DNA from: Streptomyces meridianus
GTDB taxonomy: Bacteria > Actinomycetota > Actinomycetes > Streptomycetales > Streptomycetaceae
DNA: 64,000 bases
Reading direction: 5' to 3'
Assembly: GCF_023703325.1 (NCBI RefSeq)
Contig: NZ_JAMQGM010000001.1
Coordinates: 62,001-126,000 of the forward strand
The position numbers and the translations under genes were made by a program. Of this stretch, positions 62,245 to 64,000 are shown in pieces. Under the pieces are notes generated by a model that was not told the origin of the DNA, did not search any database, and saw only the letters and a list, made by a program, of their open reading frames with translations. Numbering within the stretch: position 1 is the first letter of the stretch; every line of letters starts with the position of its first letter.

Positions 62245-62772
62245 ATGAACGAGACGATCAGCCACGACCGCCGTTTCCCGCCCGCCCTGGCCGCCGTCGC
62301 ACAGGTCGAATTCGACTACGACGACGGCGAGGGCGTCGACTTCGAGCCGTACCGGGCCTTCGACTCGGCGGAGGAGACCACCGACTGGCTGTGCCTGTGG
62401 ACCGGCAACCGTGAGCTCGGCGGGGATGCCTACCGGATCTTCGGGCAGGACGGCGCCGGCGGTCTCGCGGCCCTGTGGTGCGTGCGCCCAGGGCAGCCGC
62501 TGGATGCCCAGCCCGTGGTGTTCATGGGCTCGGAGGGCGAGGTCGGGATCGTGGCGGGGAACCTCTCCGACTTCGTGTGGGTGCTGGCCGACGGCTTCGG
62601 CCCCCGGGAGGCCGCGTTGGACTGGGAGCGCGAGCCGCGCCCCGACGCCGCCCTGGCCGACCTCGCGCAGCGGCACGCGACCACCGCCCGCCGCCCCGCC
62701 CGGGAGATCGTCACCGAGGCCCAGGCCGAATTCGCAACCTACTCCGACGACGTGGACGCCCTCTGCCGGTGA
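62245..62772 (+). CDS. SUKH (SMI1/KNR4-like) superfamily protein
   Basis: A 175-residue protein similar in layout to SMI1/KNR4 (SUKH) proteins of Streptomyces: acidic N-terminal part, Trp-rich core (TTDWLCLWTGN; GGLAALWCVRPGQPLDAQPVVFMGSEGEVG) and LSDFVWVLADGFGPREAALDWE. SUKH proteins often act as immunity proteins for polymorphic toxins. No toxin is encoded alongside, so this could be an orphan immunity gene or a housekeeping member. Family assignment is by pattern and moderately sure. Confidence 0.6.
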   Translation: MNETISHDRRFPPALAAVAQVEFDYDDGEGVDFEPYRAFDSAEETTDWLCLWTGNRELGGDAYRIFGQDGAGGLAALWCVRPGQPLDAQPVVFMGSEGEVGIVAGNLSDFVWVLADGFGPREAALDWEREPRPDAALADLAQRHATTARRPAREIVTEAQAEFATYSDDVDALCR

Positions 62773-62830
62773 GTGCCGGGGGGTCAGTGAACTCGTGGTG
62801 GTCGTGCAAGCCGCTATGGGGGATGGTCGT

Positions 62831-63034
62831 TCAGCGCAGTTGCGCTGAGCACACAGCGCTTAGGAAGTGTCGCCACTCCTCGCGTGAGAACGCCAGCACA
62901 GGGCCATCAGGGTCTTTTGAGTCGCGAACGGATGTGCCCGAACGCGTGAAGGCGGCCTCCACGCACTCTGTGCCACTGCCGCCGCTGTATGACGACTTGA
63001 ACCAGGCCACATCGGTGCACTGTCGTTCGTCCAT
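62831..63034 (-). CDS. DUF397 protein
   Basis: A 67-residue DUF397 protein with the hallmark WFKSSYSGGSGTECVEAA and VRDSKDPDGPVLAFSREEW. DUF397 genes nearly always follow an XRE/Scr1-type regulator, as here, and the pair resembles toxin-antitoxin-like or developmental control modules (the whiJ/abaA paralogues). The ATG at 63034 overlaps the regulator's stop (TGATG); an alternative GTG is 3 bp upstream. Confidence 0.92.
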   Translation of the reverse strand: MDERQCTDVAWFKSSYSGGSGTECVEAAFTRSGTSVRDSKDPDGPVLAFSREEWRHFLSAVCSAQLR

Positions 63035-63879
63035 CACAGCTCCTTGCTGATCCGATCGATTTCCGCCGCCGACGCCGAGATGTCCAGCGCCTGTGCACGC
63101 AAGTACTCGAACGCCAACTTATAGCGTTCGAGTTCCTGAGGCTTCTCCATGAACAGGCCGCCACCGAGCACGTCCACGTAGACGACGTCCAGCTCGGGCG
63201 CCGGCCCGCCCAGGATCACGAAGCTTCCCACTGCCGCAGCATGAGCGCCGGTCGAGAACGGCAGCACCTGCAAGGTCACTTGAGGGCTCTCCGCCATGTC
63301 CGCGAGATGTTTCAGCTGCTCGCGCATCGTCTCGCGGCCGCCGACCAGGCGCCGGATCACTGCCTCGTCGATGACCGCCCAGATGTGCGGCGGTTCCGTT
63401 CTGCGCAGCAGTTCCTGGCGCTTCATCCGGATGTCGACCATGTGCCGCACCTCTTGCTCGGTGCACCGCATTTCCGATGCCCGGTGGACGGCCTCGGCGT
63501 AGGCGCGGGTCTGGAGGAGCCCCGGCACGTACATGCTCGCGTAATGGTCCTCACGAACGACTTCGTCCTCGAGGGTCAGCATCAGGTTCATGGATTCCGG
63601 GACAGGGTCGGCGAGTGAGCGCCACCATCCTTGGATCTTGGCGCCCTTGGCCAGTTCGACCAGCGCCAGGCGCTCTTCGTCGGACGCCTCGTACTCCCGG
63701 CAAAGGGCATCGACGGCCGGCCACTTCACAGCCCCTTCTTTGGTCTCGTAGCGGCTCAGTGTGGCTTTCGAAATCCCCACAGCCGCGCCGGCTTCCTCCA
63801 GAGTGAGCCCCTTGAGCTCACGAAGCCGACGGAGATCGGCACCCAGTTGCCGTCTACGAGTTGTTGGTCCCACTGCCAT
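63034..63879 (-). CDS. XRE/Scr1 family helix-turn-helix regulator
   Basis: A 281-residue regulator. The N-terminal XRE helix-turn-helix (LRELKGLTLEEAGAAVGISKATLSRYETKEG) is followed by the Scr1/DUF5753 domain with its signature YVPGLLQTRAYAEAV and LQVLPFSTGAHAAAVGSFVIL. This is the WhiJ/AbaA-type partner of DUF397 proteins in streptomycetes; such systems influence development and antibiotic production. It is translationally coupled to the DUF397 gene. The 121 bp after its start, to the window end, hold nothing recognisable. Confidence 0.92.
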   Translation of the reverse strand: MAVGPTTRRRQLGADLRRLRELKGLTLEEAGAAVGISKATLSRYETKEGAVKWPAVDALCREYEASDEERLALVELAKGAKIQGWWRSLADPVPESMNLMLTLEDEVVREDHYASMYVPGLLQTRAYAEAVHRASEMRCTEQEVRHMVDIRMKRQELLRRTEPPHIWAVIDEAVIRRLVGGRETMREQLKHLADMAESPQVTLQVLPFSTGAHAAAVGSFVILGGPAPELDVVYVDVLGGGLFMEKPQELERYKLAFEYLRAQALDISASAAEIDRISKEL

Positions 63880-64000
63880 GGTCGAGGCCTCTCAGAGTCG
63901 ATCGCCATGAGTCTGCACGGCAGGACGTGGCAGTGCCACACAGCGTGCGCCGGGGGCGCGCGCACCGGGGTAGTGCTTCCGTCGCCCCTCGATGAGAGTT

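Overview
The window is chromosomal DNA of a Streptomyces or a close relative. It is very GC-rich with almost every third codon position G or C, uses many GTG starts and translationally coupled overlaps, and carries lineage markers: an SsgA-like sporulation protein, Scr1/DUF397 regulators, RDD and DUF2510 membrane proteins and a DasR-type operator. I noticed no in-frame TTA codon. From memory, the gene order largely follows the SCO2890s-2930s part of the S. coelicolor chromosome, read in reverse.

Left part (1-18.4 kb): the 3' portion of a xanthine dehydrogenase-type molybdopterin subunit, an alpha/beta hydrolase, an MFS exporter, a small RHH-Doc/Fic toxin-antitoxin pair, a DEAD/DEAH helicase, an IclR regulator, a Lon-like membrane protease, and a four-gene osmoprotectant ABC importer on the minus strand. 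An Lrp/AsnC regulator is divergent from hpd (tyrosine catabolism). A Tat-exported TagC-like protein, a GlcD-type FAD oxidase and ssgG follow.

Middle part (18.6-40 kb): a DUF2510/RDD membrane protein with three GTMAIR motifs; a three-gene polysaccharide operon (anchored protein, CE4 deacetylase fused to GT2 synthase, acyltransferase) lying between two RDD genes; a second RDD protein; a large secreted M6 metalloprotease; NAD salvage genes pncA and pncB with an NrtR-like operator; clpS-DUF2017; two amino-acid transporters; and a cysteine-biosynthesis locus made of a JAMM peptidase, a Cys-containing leader peptide, a CysO-like sulfur carrier and CysM.

Right part (40-64 kb): the GlcNAc PTS genes nagE2 and nagF with a dre site, rph, a lipoprotein, rdgB, a tRNA with a UAG anticodon but a short variable loop, an HNH endonuclease with a duplicated N-terminal module, an MHS-family transporter, bcp, DUF3618, a GroES-like protein, a class A PBP, an ABC-2 exporter, a GDSL hydrolase, DUF445, a WXG-type (type VII-like) three-gene operon, a frameshifted small gene, a methyltransferase, a winged-helix regulator, an NTF2-like protein, a SUKH-like protein and a DUF397/Scr1 pair.

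Most of the window looks like conserved core or near-core genome. The accessory-looking parts are the toxin-antitoxin pair, the polysaccharide operon, the HNH gene beside the tRNA, the WXG operon and the right end. The observations I rate highest are the CysO-like protein whose terminal Gly-Gly is buried under an 11-residue tail next to a JAMM protease, the unusual tRNA, and the leaderless cysteine leader peptide.
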